Origin: CAWGCE01 sp964480915
GTDB lineage: Bacteria > Planctomycetota > Planctomycetia > Pirellulales > Pirellulaceae
DNA: 48,401 nt
Direction: 5' to 3'
NCBI GenBank assembly: GCA_964480915.1
Contig: CAYZRS010000039.1
Span: forward strand, 1-48,401
Shown here: positions 26,012 to 34,509 of the stretch, piece after piece
Numbering within the stretch: the first letter of the stretch is position 1
Layout of the letters: the number at the start of each line of letters is the position of its first letter
The notes under the pieces: model-generated
What the model saw: only the letters and a program-made list of their open reading frames with translations
Told to the model about the DNA's origin: nothing
Database searches by the model: none
Made by a program: the position numbers and the translations under genes

Positions 26012-27244
26012 ATGGGAATTGCAAGAAAAAAGAGTCACCAAAATTTGCCGGTTCGAGTGAAAGGGCGTCTCGCCGACAGTGCGCCCCATATTGCACTTCT
26101 CGTGGAAACTTCGCGGGAGTACGCCCGCGGCCTCCTGCGCGGCATCGCCCGATATCATCAGGAATTTGGTCCCTGGTCGATCTATTTTGCGACAAGGGGA
26201 TTGCGCGAGCAGCCGCCGAAGTGGCTACGAGACTGGCATGGCGACGGCATTCTCGTGCGGCTCAATGATCAAAAAATGGCGGACGCAATTTTGGCTTCAG
26301 GCATTCCCGCCGTCGATGTCCGAGGCGCGCTTCCCGACGTCGGTTTACCCTTCATCGGTGTCGACAATCGTCCTGTTGCTGCGCTTGCTTTCGAACACCT
26401 TCGCAGCTGCGGACTCACAAATTTCGGTTTCTGTGGAACGCCGCGAGATGTCAATCCGAACCAGAATCTGCGCTGCGATTATTTCGTCGAACTCGTGGAG
26501 TCCAATGGATTCCGATGCGACGTGAACTTAGGCATTGAATCCAAAACAGGGCGGCTGAATTGGGAAGCAGAACAACAAACCATCGCTAAATGGCTCGAAA
26601 GTCTCCCGAAACCGGTCGGCATCATGACCTGCCACGATGACCGAGGCCAGCAGGTACTCGACGCCTGCCGCCGGGCCGGTTTTCGCGTGCCGGACGAAGT
26701 GGCCGTTGTGAGCGTTGATAACGATGTCCACATGTGTAACCTCAGCACGCCTCCCTTAACAAGCATCGATGTTAATCCGGGGCGAATTGGCTTTGAGGCG
26801 GCCGCCTTGCTGGCCCGGGCGATGAACGGAGAGAAGCTTTCCTCCGAGCCCATTTTGCTGGGACCGCCGCGTGGTCTTGTGCCTCGACAATCGACCAACT
26901 TGGTTCGTTTTGACGACGCCGATGTCGAAAGTGCCGTTCGTCACATTCGGGAAAAAGCGTGCAGCGGTGGGCTCCGGGTTCGCGACATCGTGGCCATGGC
27001 GAAGCGCTCTCCCACGACCTTTGAGCGACGTTTCAAGAGTAGCGTTGGGCGCACCATCAAAGCGGAAATCAACCGTGTTCGTCTCGGTTCGGCAAAACTG
27101 CTTCTCGCAGAAACCGACCTGAGCATTTCACGAATCGCCGATCGATGCGGTTTCGGAGAAACCAAATATTTTTGTGAAGCTTTCAGAAATTTCGAGGGCG
27201 TCACCGCGAGCGAATATCGCCAGAGTTTTCGCCTTGACCGATGA
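26012..27244 (+). CDS. XylR-type transcriptional regulator (LacI-like sugar-binding domain plus AraC HTH)
   Basis: 410 residues from the ATG at 26012, chosen because the preceding in-frame residues (from 25886) have no family character. Residues 25-280 form a periplasmic-binding-protein fold as in XylR: VETSREYARGLLRGIARY, FIGVDNRPVAALAFEHLRSCG and AVVSVDNDVHMCNLSTPPLTSI. Residues 305-408 are an AraC-family DNA-binding domain with two helix-turn-helix units (VRDIVAMAKRSPTTFERRFK and ISRIADRCGFGETKYFCEAF). It should sense a sugar or uronate directly and activate transcription. The divergent gene and the flanking lyase genes are the obvious targets. Confidence 0.92.
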   Translation: MGIARKKSHQNLPVRVKGRLADSAPHIALLVETSREYARGLLRGIARYHQEFGPWSIYFATRGLREQPPKWLRDWHGDGILVRLNDQKMADAILASGIPAVDVRGALPDVGLPFIGVDNRPVAALAFEHLRSCGLTNFGFCGTPRDVNPNQNLRCDYFVELVESNGFRCDVNLGIESKTGRLNWEAEQQTIAKWLESLPKPVGIMTCHDDRGQQVLDACRRAGFRVPDEVAVVSVDNDVHMCNLSTPPLTSIDVNPGRIGFEAAALLARAMNGEKLSSEPILLGPPRGLVPRQSTNLVRFDDADVESAVRHIREKACSGGLRVRDIVAMAKRSPTTFERRFKSSVGRTIKAEINRVRLGSAKLLLAETDLSISRIADRCGFGETKYFCEAFRNFEGVTASEYRQSFRLDR

Positions 27245-27421
27245 ACGCGCATACGCAAAACCAGAATCGAAGTCTGAAAAACCGGATTGTGGCTTTCGCG
27301 ATTGTCGTTATTGTGAAGCTACTAAGAAAAATAAAGTTGTTTTACAAACCAGTCATTTCTCGTTATCCGTTCAAACGCAATTTATTGCTCCCAGCAATCC
27401 ACTTTCTTCGAGGCTTCGACA

Positions 27422-29119
27422 ATGAGCATGAGATCACTTTTAAAAACGGCGCTCGTTATTGCACTAACGATCTTTTCAATTTCCAACTCTGCGCATGCCG
27501 TCGTCACAATTTTTGACGGCTTCGGCGATGGAGATCTTAACAACGATGGGATCATCCTCGGTTCTCTCGATGCTGACTTCAACGGCAATGACATGATCGG
27601 CGACGCCATCACTCCGGGTGACGTTGCGATCACATCGACATTCAATGAAATCAGCACTGTCGAAGATGCGACCGACACAGGAATTCGTTGGCTCCATTCG
27701 CGAGGTTGGACCGGTTCGAATGGCGACCCCAATCGATCGCCAAAATCATTCGCTCGTTTGGTGGATGACTCGGTCGGTTCCATGCCCGACTCGACTCACC
27801 CTACGTACGCGGTCCCGTCGTTAGGTTCAGGACATGCATTGGGTGTCGAATCTCGCGGACGTGGTAGCTCGATCACAGGCTTTTTCGGTCAGAGTATCGC
27901 ACTTGGCGCCGACGAAGGCGATCAAGTCAAAGTAAGTTTTGATTTCCGGACTTGGATCAGTGATGACAATCTCAACACTCAGTCCGATGGATTCGAAGGC
28001 AATGTGCCGCGGATCGCTTCTTTGCGATTTGGGCTCTACCAGGACACCGACAATCAAATCGGCATGACCAATGATTTCGCTGGCATCAACGAAAACGGTG
28101 GTTTTGCGCCAGCAGTTTGGGGAACCGAAGGCGGTCACTTCCGTGGCGACATTGGTCCGGTCGGCGCCAACGACGACCACGGCTGGTACACGAATATTGA
28201 TTTGGGGCGAACCGATTGGGCCGGTAACGCCACGCGTGGCGCCGTTGACTTTGACGGAATCGGTGGACGCATCAATGAAGAGACAAACGACTTTGCCAGC
28301 GGCGGCAGAATCCTCGAAGGCTCCGATAACGACTTCGTTGCGAAGACGGACGAAATGGCCCCGACCTTCACGGCGCTAGATGTTACGCGAGCCTACAACT
28401 TGTCGCTGACACTTGAGCGGGCGACGGTCAATACTCCGGGCGACACGGTGAAAGCGATCTACACGGTCACCGACATCGCCAGCGGCATGTCTTGGTCGAT
28501 CGAAGGAACGGAAGGATTTGGCGGACTCGATCCCGATGAAGATGGTGCTGAAAGCCTAAGTTGGGATTACTTTGCCATTCGCAATACGACCCCACTTTCC
28601 GCTCAGATGTCCGATGGCGACGATTTCGACTACATCATGGATAACTTCATGGTCGAAGAGTTCACCGGTGGCATGATGGTCGGGCCCGATTTTAGCGGGA
28701 ACGGCACGATTGGCTGTGAGGATGTTGACGGTTTGGTGGCGGCGATCGTAGCGGGAGCCAACGACCCCACGTATGACATCACTGGCGACACCAATGTCGA
28801 TGCAGCTGATCTGACGGAATGGCTCGTTCAAGCCGGTGCGGTACTCAATGCCAATGGCAATCCCATCCTCGAAGGCGATGCCAATTTGGATGGTAACGTC
28901 GACGGTCAAGACTTCGTCATTTGGAACGGTTCGAAGTTCACGACAACGGCCGCTTGGTGTAGTGGTGATTTCAATGCTGATGGAAATGTGAACGGCCAAG
29001 ACTTCGTGATTTGGAACAGCAATAAGTTCACAAGCTCGGACGTTTCGGCGGTACCCGAACCATCGTCGATCGCATTGATCATCGCCGGTCTGCTGTTCTT
29101 TGCTCGACGACGCAGCTAA
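27422..29119 (+). CDS. PEP-CTERM protein with dockerin-like calcium repeats
   Basis: 565 residues: a signal peptide (ending NSAHA), then about 400 residues of beta-rich, Gly/Asp-rich sequence starting with FDGFGDGDL, an opening shared with the PEP-CTERM protein at 34510. It could be a jelly-roll, carbohydrate-binding type domain, but no family is named. From about residue 420 come calcium-loop repeats: FSGNGTIGCEDV, ITGDTNVDAADL, GDANLDGNVDGQDF at 485 and GDFNADGNVNGQDF 30 residues later. VPEPSS, a hydrophobic helix and ARRRS end the protein as a PEP-CTERM signal. A surface-attached role in polysaccharide binding or degradation is inferred from the setting between the regulator and the PL6 lyase. 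Confidence 0.85.
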   Translation: MSMRSLLKTALVIALTIFSISNSAHAVVTIFDGFGDGDLNNDGIILGSLDADFNGNDMIGDAITPGDVAITSTFNEISTVEDATDTGIRWLHSRGWTGSNGDPNRSPKSFARLVDDSVGSMPDSTHPTYAVPSLGSGHALGVESRGRGSSITGFFGQSIALGADEGDQVKVSFDFRTWISDDNLNTQSDGFEGNVPRIASLRFGLYQDTDNQIGMTNDFAGINENGGFAPAVWGTEGGHFRGDIGPVGANDDHGWYTNIDLGRTDWAGNATRGAVDFDGIGGRINEETNDFASGGRILEGSDNDFVAKTDEMAPTFTALDVTRAYNLSLTLERATVNTPGDTVKAIYTVTDIASGMSWSIEGTEGFGGLDPDEDGAESLSWDYFAIRNTTPLSAQMSDGDDFDYIMDNFMVEEFTGGMMVGPDFSGNGTIGCEDVDGLVAAIVAGANDPTYDITGDTNVDAADLTEWLVQAGAVLNANGNPILEGDANLDGNVDGQDFVIWNGSKFTTTAAWCSGDFNADGNVNGQDFVIWNSNKFTSSDVSAVPEPSSIALIIAGLLFFARRRS

Positions 29120-29270
29120 GACGGCGAACAATTGAATTTGGCGACGTACCGTGCGAGGGGAACGGCAGCACGGTGCGTACGAATCGTAGGCGGTTAACTC
29201 GCGTTGGTTGGTTACGATCATCGAGCACAGGAAGCGCTCGATGGGACTCACACCCTAGAAGGAACAAGAA

Positions 29271-30278
29271 ATGTTGTTTAGGTTTCCTGTCGGAAAGAAC
29301 AATTCGCGATCAGCTTTCACGCTGGTCGAGCTATTAGTCGTCATCGCCATTATTGCGATCCTCGTTTCCTTGTTGTTGCCCGCCGTGAATTCGGCCCGTG
29401 AAGCGGCCAGACGAACTCAGTGCATCAACAATCTGAAACAAATCGGACTCGCCGCCCTGAATTATGAGTCGGCATACAGGCATTTGCCTCAGGGTCGGCC
29501 AGGTTGCGATTCCAGTTCGGATCCAGCTTGTACGCCGGGGCAAGAAAATTCTGAGAAAACGGGCGTCAGTGGATTCGTACTGATGATGCCATTCATGGAA
29601 GAACAAGCCATTTTTGACCAGCTTGGCATCAACGACGTGGGCATTCACTGGTCGAGTGCGGCTGGCGTCTCCGGTTGGCGAACGGACTTGGTCGAACAGA
29701 CGCTTGCCACCCGTCTTGCGGCTTTCGTTTGCCCGTCGAGTGAGGGCTCCACGCTGCCAGAATCCGCGGCCAATCACTTTTCCAATTGGGATTTGAAGCC
29801 GGCGACGTCGAATTACGCTTTGGTGGCAGGGCACCGCGGGCCAGTGCAATACGGCGTCAATGCGTGCCGCACAAAGCTGGAAAACTCTGGCATGTTCCTC
29901 TACAAGACGATTGTCCGAACAAAAAAAGTCAAAGACGGCTTGAGTAAGACGATTGCTTGCGGTGAAACCGTCGAATCTCATACGAATGATTGCTCCAATA
30001 CTTGGTCCTACTTCTATCGGTTCCTCGATTCGATGCGAGTGACGGAAGCAGCGATCAACAGCGGATGCATCAACGCATTGCAACAAAACATCAATGGCTC
30101 CCGTACCAGCGGCGCTTTTGCCAGCAAACACATCGGTGGTGGCAACTTCGTCTACGGTGATGGTCATGTCGACTTCCTCGAGGATGAAATCGACTTGGTC
30201 CTTTACCAAGACATCTCGATGATCAACTCGGTGAAGTCTCGTAGAGACGACATGAACGGTTCCGGCTTCTGCCAATAA
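29271..30278 (+). CDS. DUF1559 pseudopilin-like protein
   Basis: 335 residues beginning with a type IV pilin-like prepilin signal: SAFTLVELLVVIAIIAILVS, with the G/A-F-T-L-V-E pattern where prepilin peptidase cuts and methylates. Then comes SAREAARRTQCINNLKQIGLA, diagnostic of planctomycete DUF1559 proteins. The C-terminus has the usual NFVYGDGHVDFL motif. AAGGA lies 7 nt before the ATG. These proteins are greatly expanded in planctomycetes and often accompany polysaccharide-related genes. A pilus-like or surface fibre role in polymer uptake is suggested but unproven. It leads into the lipoprotein and PL6 genes with short gaps. Confidence 0.93.
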   Translation: MLFRFPVGKNNSRSAFTLVELLVVIAIIAILVSLLLPAVNSAREAARRTQCINNLKQIGLAALNYESAYRHLPQGRPGCDSSSDPACTPGQENSEKTGVSGFVLMMPFMEEQAIFDQLGINDVGIHWSSAAGVSGWRTDLVEQTLATRLAAFVCPSSEGSTLPESAANHFSNWDLKPATSNYALVAGHRGPVQYGVNACRTKLENSGMFLYKTIVRTKKVKDGLSKTIACGETVESHTNDCSNTWSYFYRFLDSMRVTEAAINSGCINALQQNINGSRTSGAFASKHIGGGNFVYGDGHVDFLEDEIDLVLYQDISMINSVKSRRDDMNGSGFCQ

Positions 30279-30324
30279 CTGTCCATTGCCCCATTCTGCT
30301 CGATTGCTGTATTCGGAATCCACG

Positions 30325-30801
30325 ATGCCTTGTGACCACTCTTTTGCTTGCCGTTTTCCCACTGCGTTACTTTTCCTGTCACTTGTTGCACTCTTTGTCC
30401 TAGGCTGCGACGACCGGCCTAAGAGGTACAAGGTTTCCGGGCAGGTGACCGTTGACGGTGCGCCGTTGGGGCGAGGTGTCATACAGATTGTTCCCGAAAG
30501 TGGCCGTGCATCGAACGGACTTATTGAGAACGGCAGCTACACAATGCGGTGTTACGAAGAAGACGACGGCGTCATCCCTGGCACGCATCGTGTGACCATT
30601 AACGGAGCGGAACACTTAAGCAATACAAAAATTAAGTGGAATGCACCCAAAAAATACTCTCAGCTGAATGACTCGCAGCTGACGGCTACGATTGATGCTG
30701 ACACAGAGGAGTTGAATTTTGATCTGTCTTGGGAAGGCAAGAAGCCATATGTCGAAAACACGGGGCGTTCATCGGTCGAAGAAACCTCGGATGACATCTA
30801 A
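30325..30801 (+). CDS. Small lipoprotein, carboxypeptidase-regulatory-like fold
   Basis: 158 residues from the ATG at 30325; an ATG at 30286 would add 13 residues ahead of a normal signal. A hydrophobic stretch ends in LVALFVLGC, a clear lipobox. The mature part begins with a beta-sandwich pattern (YKVSGQVTVDGAPLGRGVIQIVPE, GLIENGSYTM, GTHRVTINGA) typical of carboxypeptidase-regulatory-like or transthyretin-like domains. Such lipoproteins commonly follow DUF1559 genes in planctomycetes. Its stop codon directly abuts the start of the PL6 gene (TAAATG), indicating co-translation. Confidence 0.85.
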   Translation: MPCDHSFACRFPTALLFLSLVALFVLGCDDRPKRYKVSGQVTVDGAPLGRGVIQIVPESGRASNGLIENGSYTMRCYEEDDGVIPGTHRVTINGAEHLSNTKIKWNAPKKYSQLNDSQLTATIDADTEELNFDLSWEGKKPYVENTGRSSVEETSDDI

Positions 30802-33243
30802 ATGCCAGTAAGTACCAAGTTACCGTTTTTGCGTTCTATTTCTCGAGCGGCACTTGCAGCCGGGATCATCTTCAACCTGTCGCTCTCCTGCTTTGGCACC
30901 GACTTCCTTGTGACATCGGCGTCCCACATCGCCAGCACGCTGCCCAACGTGCAACCGGGCGATACGTTGGTCATGGCCAATGGCGTCTGGACCAATCAGC
31001 AGATCCAATTCGCCGCCATGGGAACGGCGGCAATGCCGATCACGCTGCGGGCAGAAACGCCCGGCGGAGTGACGCTTAACGGCAACTCGTCGCTCAACAT
31101 TTCTGGCGACTGGCTGGTTGCCGACGGTCTGCGTTTTGACGGAGGCGCTCTTGGATCAAGTGACCATATCGTCGAATTCCGCGGCAGCCTCGGACATGCG
31201 ACGAACTCGCGTTTTACGAACTCGGCGATTCTGGATTACAACCCATCCGACATCAACACACGATACTTTTGGGTGTCGATGTACGGCGAAAACAACCGAG
31301 TCGACAACAACACGTTTCGCGGCCAAAACCACTCGGGGGTAACGGTCACTGTTTGGCGTGACAACAGTGATGCCGACAATCATCGGATCGACGCTAATCA
31401 TTTCCTTGATCGGCCGGAAGGTAACGGCAATGGCTTCGAGACGATTCGCATCGGTACCAGTGCCGAATCGCTGAGCAGTTCCTTCACGACCGTCGAAAAC
31501 AATCTGTTTGAGCGGACCGATGGCGAAATTGAAATCATCTCGAACAAGTCGGGCAACAACACGTTTCAATACAACACGTTTCGCGAATCGGCCGGCACGT
31601 TGACCTTGCGGCACGGCAACGACAATCTGGTTACAGGCAACTTTTTTCTTGGTGAAAACAAGAACGAGAGTGGCGGAGTGCGGGTGATTGGTGAGGACCA
31701 AACCATTACCAACAACTATTTCGCGAACCTCGATGGGCGAGCCAACGGTGCGATTTCCATCTCGGCTGCGGTCCAAAATTCGGAATTGAACGAGTACTTT
31801 CAAGTCAAGAATGCAATCATTGCCCACAACACGATCGTCGATGTGAATGATGCGGCGATTACGTTCTCGGATGGGCTGGGGAGCAGCAATCGCACGCTGT
31901 TGGCAGAAGATGTCACGATCGCCAACAATCTGATCGATAGCTCGCAAGACGCTCTCTTTAGTGGCAGCGAAGGGAGCGGCTGGACTTGGGAAGGTAACAT
32001 CGCCTACGGCCAGTCCCTGGGACCTGCCAATGGCAATCCGGGCATCTCGACCGTCAACCCGCAGTTGGGATTAACGCCTGATGGTCTCTGGCGGCTTGGC
32101 TCGAACAGCCCAGCGATCGATGCAGCGGCGGGCGGATATGGATTCATTGTTGACGACATGGACGGGCAGGCTCGGACAGGCGCTTATGACATCGGCGCCG
32201 ATGAGTTCTCAACGGCTTCGATTGTTCGGGTACCACTAAGCAACGGAGATGTCGGAGCGGGCTGGTTCTATGACCCGGTCGATCCGCCGAGCAACCCGTG
32301 TGGGGTCGGTTGCGTTTCGGTCCAAGCGGAAGGGTTTTCCAGTTCCATCGACCCGGATGGAGACGGCAATAAATGGACGATCATGTCCGATCCCGATGCA
32401 TTCGGCGGTCAAAACATTACCGCGCCAACGGGTAGCCGCACCGATCTAGATGCCGGTGACCCGCATGATGCTCTAGTAACTTATGATCTCGTCTTCGACG
32501 ACGCCGGGGTCTACACGGCGTATTATCGTGCACGAGGATTTGACAGTTCCACCGATAGCTTGTTCACGCCCGACGATTTTGGCGTCGACCCAGACAACAA
32601 CGAATCGTTGTCTTCGAATGGAATTTATCGCTGGGAAGTTGGTCAGTCATTCCAAATCACCAGTTCGGACGTCGGCATCCCCTTGCAGTTCCGCATCGGC
32701 AAACGCGAACAACTGGCAAATCTAGACGTCTTTGTCTTTCACGTGAATCCATTCCTCACGCCGGCAGAATTGGACGCGATCTTCCTATCCGCTCCCGATG
32801 CCGATTTTGACAACGACGGGCTGATCAATTGCGCCGACGTTGACGCCTTGGTCGCCACGATTGCGGGTGCAACGAACGATACGACCTATGACCTCACCAA
32901 CGACGGCTTAGTCAACGGCGACGACTTAGTCATGTGGCTGGCCGATGCCGGCGCAGCGAACTTGGCCTCCGGCAACCCGTATCTTCCCGGAGACGCGAAT
33001 CTGGACGGCGTCGTGAACGGGGCGGATTTCATCATTTGGAATAACAACAAGTTTCAAACGGCAGCCGCTTGGTGCTCGGGTGATTTCAACGCGGATGGGT
33101 TTGTGAACGGAGCCGACTTCATCATTTGGAATAACTTCAAATTCACGTCGTCGGACATTGCCAGTGTGCCGGAACCTGCCACACTGGCTTCGCTCTTCGC
33201 GCTATTGCTGGGAGTCGCCATCGGCCGGCGACGTGCACGCTGA
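30802..33243 (+). CDS. PL6-type alginate lyase with dockerin-like repeats and PEP-CTERM tag
   Basis: 813 residues. A signal peptide (ending SCFGT) precedes a right-handed beta-helix at about 35-450 of polysaccharide lyase family 6 (chondroitinase B / alginate lyase). The family catalytic pair is present: K249 in IISNKSG and R270 in LTLRHGN, 21 residues apart as in chondroitinase B (Lys250/Arg271, from memory). NGFETIRIGTS and GGVRVIGEDQTITNNYF are other typical strands. Residues 490-655 form a second, carbohydrate-binding-like beta domain. Calcium-loop repeats follow (GDANLDGVVNGADF at 730, GDFNADGFVNGADF at 760), then VPEPATL, a hydrophobic helix and GRRRAR. It should cleave mannuronate/guluronate linkages by beta-elimination at the cell surface. 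The start codon abuts the preceding stop. Confidence 0.92.
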   Translation: MPVSTKLPFLRSISRAALAAGIIFNLSLSCFGTDFLVTSASHIASTLPNVQPGDTLVMANGVWTNQQIQFAAMGTAAMPITLRAETPGGVTLNGNSSLNISGDWLVADGLRFDGGALGSSDHIVEFRGSLGHATNSRFTNSAILDYNPSDINTRYFWVSMYGENNRVDNNTFRGQNHSGVTVTVWRDNSDADNHRIDANHFLDRPEGNGNGFETIRIGTSAESLSSSFTTVENNLFERTDGEIEIISNKSGNNTFQYNTFRESAGTLTLRHGNDNLVTGNFFLGENKNESGGVRVIGEDQTITNNYFANLDGRANGAISISAAVQNSELNEYFQVKNAIIAHNTIVDVNDAAITFSDGLGSSNRTLLAEDVTIANNLIDSSQDALFSGSEGSGWTWEGNIAYGQSLGPANGNPGISTVNPQLGLTPDGLWRLGSNSPAIDAAAGGYGFIVDDMDGQARTGAYDIGADEFSTASIVRVPLSNGDVGAGWFYDPVDPPSNPCGVGCVSVQAEGFSSSIDPDGDGNKWTIMSDPDAFGGQNITAPTGSRTDLDAGDPHDALVTYDLVFDDAGVYTAYYRARGFDSSTDSLFTPDDFGVDPDNNESLSSNGIYRWEVGQSFQITSSDVGIPLQFRIGKREQLANLDVFVFHVNPFLTPAELDAIFLSAPDADFDNDGLINCADVDALVATIAGATNDTTYDLTNDGLVNGDDLVMWLADAGAANLASGNPYLPGDANLDGVVNGADFIIWNNNKFQTAAAWCSGDFNADGFVNGADFIIWNNFKFTSSDIASVPEPATLASLFALLLGVAIGRRRAR
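32989..33165 (+). repeat. Two 90-bp dockerin-like coding repeats
   Basis: Two successive 30-residue units begin with GDANLDG and GDFNADG and each continue VNGADFIIWNN. The same 30-residue unit and spacing occur at 28874 in the neighbouring PEP-CTERM gene and near the end of the leftward beta-helix gene. Each loop has DxNxDG-type calcium ligands. Confidence 0.8.
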
Positions 33244-33320
33244 AGTCGGCACTTCACCAACCTACTGTGACACCCAACTGACGCCCTATGCGGCTAAGGC
33301 AACAACGCAAGTATTTTTGA

Positions 33321-34232
33321 ATGGAGTTTCCTGTGAACGATCGCCTTGATCGACGTCTGTTTCTGCAAGGTTCCGCGGCGGTAACGGCTGCAGCGTTAGC
33401 ATCACAAAACGCGTTCGCCGAGACACCGTCAAAACCGACAGACGAACCAAAGATTTGTGCTTTCACGAAGTTCCTTCAAGACCAAAGCTATACGGAACTT
33501 TCCGACACGATCAAGGAACTGGGCTTCGACGGTGTCGAAGCAACCGTGCGAAAAAAAGGGCATGTCCTGCCCGAAAATGTCGAAGAGGACTTACCGAAGT
33601 TGGTCGAAGCACTAAAAGCGAACGACTTGGAAGTCACCATCATGGCGTCCGATGTGATGGACACGAGCGAGCTGAACCAGCGCGTTCTCAAAACGGCGGC
33701 CGGCTTGGGCATCAAACGCTACCGAATGGGATTTTATCGCTACGACCTTGACCGCCCTGTGATGGAGCAATTGGATGAGATTCGGCCGAAGCTTGCCGAT
33801 CTCGCAGCGATGAATAAAGAACTCGGAATGCAAGCGCTCTACCAAAACCATTCGGGAGCTAACTTCGTGGGAGCCACTCTCTGGGACCTGCGGGAATTGA
33901 TCAAGGACTACCCGACGGACGAAATTGCGTCTGCCTTCGACATTCGTCATACGACGATCGAGGCAGGCTTAGCTTGGCCGGTGATCTACGACATGATGAA
34001 GCCCAACATCGGTGCCATTTATGTCAAAGACTTCCAGTGGGAGGGCAAGAAGGCTCAACACGTGCCACTCGGTGACGGACGGGTCGATCCTAAGTTCTTT
34101 CAGATGCTAAAGGCCAACGGCTACGACGGATTGTACTCGTTGCACGTCGAATATCTGAAGAAAGAGGGTGTGCAAGCCAATATTGACGCGCTTCGTCGCG
34201 ATGTTGCTGTCCTTAGATCATGGATTGGATAG
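33321..34232 (+). CDS. Tat-exported sugar phosphate isomerase/epimerase-like TIM-barrel protein
   Basis: 303 residues. A twin-arginine motif (DRRLFLQGSAAVTAAALA) precedes a xylose-isomerase-like TIM barrel. Features are FTKFLQDQSYTELSDTIKEL, GFDGVEATVR, YQNHSGANFVG and AFDIRHTTIEAG, the last two in the positions that carry metal ligands in this superfamily. Export and a non-phosphorylated sugar substrate are inferred. Family members act with Gfo/Idh/MocA enzymes on oxidised sugars, and two such enzymes are encoded in this locus. It lies 77 bp after the PL6 gene, so read-through is likely. Confidence 0.85.
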   Translation: MEFPVNDRLDRRLFLQGSAAVTAAALASQNAFAETPSKPTDEPKICAFTKFLQDQSYTELSDTIKELGFDGVEATVRKKGHVLPENVEEDLPKLVEALKANDLEVTIMASDVMDTSELNQRVLKTAAGLGIKRYRMGFYRYDLDRPVMEQLDEIRPKLADLAAMNKELGMQALYQNHSGANFVGATLWDLRELIKDYPTDEIASAFDIRHTTIEAGLAWPVIYDMMKPNIGAIYVKDFQWEGKKAQHVPLGDGRVDPKFFQMLKANGYDGLYSLHVEYLKKEGVQANIDALRRDVAVLRSWIG

Positions 34233-34509
34233 ACATCGGCTGGCGAGCGATTATTCTTGGTAAATGGGCCCAAAAAGCGCACAAATCCAAATTTAAAAGC
34301 CGACAACAAACCAACAACTAGCCAAAACAACGGCCTTATTGTCAAAAAACCGGCATTAGTATCCGTAAAAAAGGATTGTGATTACTGCCAAAGTTTATTG
34401 AAATGAAACTTGATGGTTGCGAGGCGCGTCACCGCGGTTCGCAGACTCAGATTTGAACGAAGTTACTTTTGACAATTTTCTAACTCTCTTAACTCGGAGT
34501 GAATGACTA

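Noticed and set aside
29145..29181. Imperfect inverted repeat CGTACCGTGC / GCACGGTGCGTACG after the 27422 gene
   Set aside because: A 3-nt bulge breaks the stem and no T run follows, so a terminator call is not supported.
29334..30482. Long open frame antisense to the DUF1559 gene
   Set aside because: The plus-strand gene has clear pilin and DUF1559 motifs; the antisense product shows no domain or signal.
31156..31947. 263-codon open frame antisense to the PL6 gene
   Set aside because: It lies wholly inside the PL6 coding region with its catalytic motifs; the antisense protein has no recognisable family.
34469..34474. TTGACA resembling a -35 box before the 34510 gene
   Set aside because: No acceptable -10 hexamer lies 16-18 bp downstream.
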